This document shows positions 62,583 through 64,000 of a DNA stretch of 64,000 bases, piece after piece. Origin of the DNA: Gammaproteobacteria bacterium HGW-Gammaproteobacteria-15 (lineage in GTDB: Bacteria; Pseudomonadota; Gammaproteobacteria; Enterobacterales; Alteromonadaceae). The notes beneath the pieces are model-generated. The model saw only the letters and a program-made list of their open reading frames with translations. It was not told the DNA's origin and did no database searches. The number at the start of each line of letters is the position of its first letter. Positions within the stretch are counted from its first letter, which is position 1. The stretch covers positions 248,001-312,000 of the forward strand of contig PGZF01000002.1 of the NCBI GenBank assembly GCA_002840125.1, given 5' to 3'. Made by a program: the position numbers and the translations under genes.

Positions 62583-63948
62583 ACCCGGCTTAAACCCTGA
62601 CATATTACGCCATTGCAATGACTTACTGAGCGCCCGGTTGGGGGTACATTTCCCGTCAGAGCGGCTGACCGATCTTGGCTGGCATGTTATGCAGTTGCTT
62701 GACCATATGGGATTGCCGAATGTTGACGCGCTCCTGGTCAGGTTGCAGCAACCAGTTTGGCCGTCTTTGATGCAACAACAACTGGTTGAACAACTGACTG
62801 TCGGGGAAACCTACTTTTTCCGTGATCCTGCCTTGTTCCAATACCTGCAGCAGCATTGGTTACCACCATTACTGGCGCAACGTCGGCGTGAAGGTGATCT
62901 GAGGTTGCGTATCTGGAGTGCGGGCTGTTGCAGTGGTGAAGAAGTGTATAGCCTGGCCGCTGTAGTACAAGAGTTATTGCCGGATGCCGGTCATTGGGAT
63001 CTACAGTTTATTGGCACCGATATCAATCCTCTTTTCCTGCAGTGCGCCAAAGCAGGCGTGTACCGGTCCTGGTCGTTTCGCCAGCCTGACACCAGTTGGC
63101 GTGACCGTTATTGCAGCAAAGACAGCAATGGCGAGTACCATATCGTGCCGGCATTGCGCCGGGGGGTGTCATTTTTTCCGTTGAACCTGACAGAAGCGGT
63201 TTATCCCGATGCGTTGCGCCGGTTGGCTAATTGCGATCTGATATTGTGTCGCAACGTGTTGATGTACTTTAAGCCGGAACAGGCAGGCAATATTATCTGC
63301 CGGCTGCTACGCTGCCTGACAGCACAAGGTGTGCTGCTGCTGGCGCCAGCAGAAGCAATCTTGTGCCAGGCCGCAGGTGTCAGGGGACAGCACTGGCCTG
63401 AGGCGATTTCTCTGCAGCGGCACCGCCCGGCGATGCCCGCTGGCGACGCCGCACGGCCTGATGCGGCTCAGCCTGTCCGTGCTGTTAGCCTGCCCGTGCC
63501 TGCGCTTGTGCTGCCGTTAGCTGATATCAATCAGGCGCTGACACAAGCTCGCAACTGTGCCAATCGTGGTGCTTATGCATCAGCGCTACGGTGGGTCAGG
63601 CAAGCTATAGCAATGGACAAACTGCAGCCGGGTAGTTATTGGCTACTGGCGAACATTGAATGGGAAAATAACAATATACAGGCAGCTTTGCAGGCGTTAC
63701 GACAGGCGCTATATCTGGAACCGGATTTTGTGCTGGCGCATTTTCTCAGCGCCCGTTTGTACGACTGCTTAGTGCAAATAGCACAGGCAAGTCTGCATTA
63801 TGATATTTGTCTGTCGCTGTTGGATACGTTGCCGCCAAACCAGGAACTGGAGCAAGGTGAAGGGCTGACCGTAGCACAGTGCCGGCAGGGAGTGTTGATG
63901 GCGCGCCAGGCAAGGCAACAACGGAGTACTGCAAATGTTCAACACTGA
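62557..63948 (+). CDS. CheR methyltransferase with C-terminal TPR (WspC-like)
   Basis: 463 residues. The CheR core (about 10-275) has VGETYFFRD, IWSAGCCSGEEVYSLA (SAM site), IGTDINPLFLQCAKAGVYRSWS and CDLILCRNVLMYF. TPR-like helices occupy about 330-440 (YASALRWVRQAIAMDKLQPGSYWLLANIEWENNNIQAALQAL). This combination is typical of WspC. It would methylate a chemoreceptor. GGAGG before the ATG is strong. Confidence 0.9.
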   Translation: MPFTTAPAEPGLNPDILRHCNDLLSARLGVHFPSERLTDLGWHVMQLLDHMGLPNVDALLVRLQQPVWPSLMQQQLVEQLTVGETYFFRDPALFQYLQQHWLPPLLAQRRREGDLRLRIWSAGCCSGEEVYSLAAVVQELLPDAGHWDLQFIGTDINPLFLQCAKAGVYRSWSFRQPDTSWRDRYCSKDSNGEYHIVPALRRGVSFFPLNLTEAVYPDALRRLANCDLILCRNVLMYFKPEQAGNIICRLLRCLTAQGVLLLAPAEAILCQAAGVRGQHWPEAISLQRHRPAMPAGDAARPDAAQPVRAVSLPVPALVLPLADINQALTQARNCANRGAYASALRWVRQAIAMDKLQPGSYWLLANIEWENNNIQAALQALRQALYLEPDFVLAHFLSARLYDCLVQIAQASLHYDICLSLLDTLPPNQELEQGEGLTVAQCRQGVLMARQARQQRSTANVQH

Positions 63949-64000
63949 TACCACCGTGCTGGACACGCTGCAAGCCAGAGCGCGCAAGCTGGCCGTTGTT
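63935..64000 (+). CDS. Start of a further chemosensory gene (WspD-like position, cut by window edge)
   Basis: The ATG at 63935 opens a frame of 22 codons to the window edge (MFNTDTTVLDTLQARARKL), overlapping the CheR end by 14 bases. Too little is visible for domain assignment. Position fits a second CheW (wspD). Confidence 0.45.
   Translation, partial: MFNTDTTVLDTLQARARKLAVV

Noticed and set aside
1..64000. tRNA, rRNA, complete IS element or prophage genes
   Set aside because: I searched by eye and saw no tRNA cloverleaf, no transposase or integrase and no phage structural gene. A short or divergent RNA could be missed.

Overview
The window looks like the chromosome of a facultatively denitrifying gammaproteobacterium. 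The NorR/quinol NO reductase pair, UbiT/UbiU/UbiV, the NarX-NarGHJI arrangement and the general style of the proteins point to the Rheinheimera/Alishewanella/Arsukibacterium part of the Alteromonadales/Chromatiaceae. That placement is inference; no rRNA or tRNA gene is visible in the window. No complete insertion sequence, prophage or CRISPR array was seen.

Left part (1-19.2 kb) is accessory and partly decayed. It holds a GAF-domain kinase cut by the window edge, a tandem pair of AraC regulators with identical DNA-binding domains, a lone receiver domain, a YcaC-like hydrolase, an amidohydrolase coupled through a 22-codon ORF to a YoaK-family membrane protein, a deletion scar of an efflux (membrane fusion protein/FtsX permease) operon, a LysR gene, a MerR gene facing a DUF2938-DUF2798 operon, a TonB-dependent receptor with its own AraC regulator, an internally deleted copy of the NO-damage repair gene ric, and a large propeller-PAS-degenerate GGDEF-EAL protein.

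Middle and right part (19.3-61.8 kb) is an anaerobic nitrogen-oxide respiration island. Nitrate uptake (narK1, narK2), nitrate reduction (narGHJI plus a PpiC-type foldase), nitrate sensing (narX, a NIT-domain chemoreceptor), NO detoxification (quinol norB, ric, norR, nnrS), molybdenum cofactor genes (moeB, mog), oxygen-independent haem and ubiquinone synthesis (hemN, ubiTUV) and the anaerobic ribonucleotide reductase (nrdG-nrdD) sit together. No nitrite reductase or nitrous oxide reductase is in the window. Regulatory DNA is unusually legible. Two divergent regions (ric/norR and norB/SirB2-like) each carry three GT-N7-AC NorR boxes with almost the same spacing, behind a sigma-54-type promoter. 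Perfect TTGAT-N4-ATCAA FNR boxes lie between narG and narX and before a DGC-domain protein, with weaker ones before narK2 and nrdG.

Inserted among these are genes with less obvious roles: a PP2C phosphatase-protein kinase fusion behind narK2, a zeta-toxin-like pair, a yeast-type cytosine deaminase, an HPP-CBS membrane protein that could carry nitrite, a nine-copy heptanucleotide repeat in the ubiV-mog gap, and several small Cys-rich or charged proteins. The right edge (62.1-64 kb) begins a Wsp-like alternative chemosensory operon (CheW, CheR-TPR, start of a further gene).
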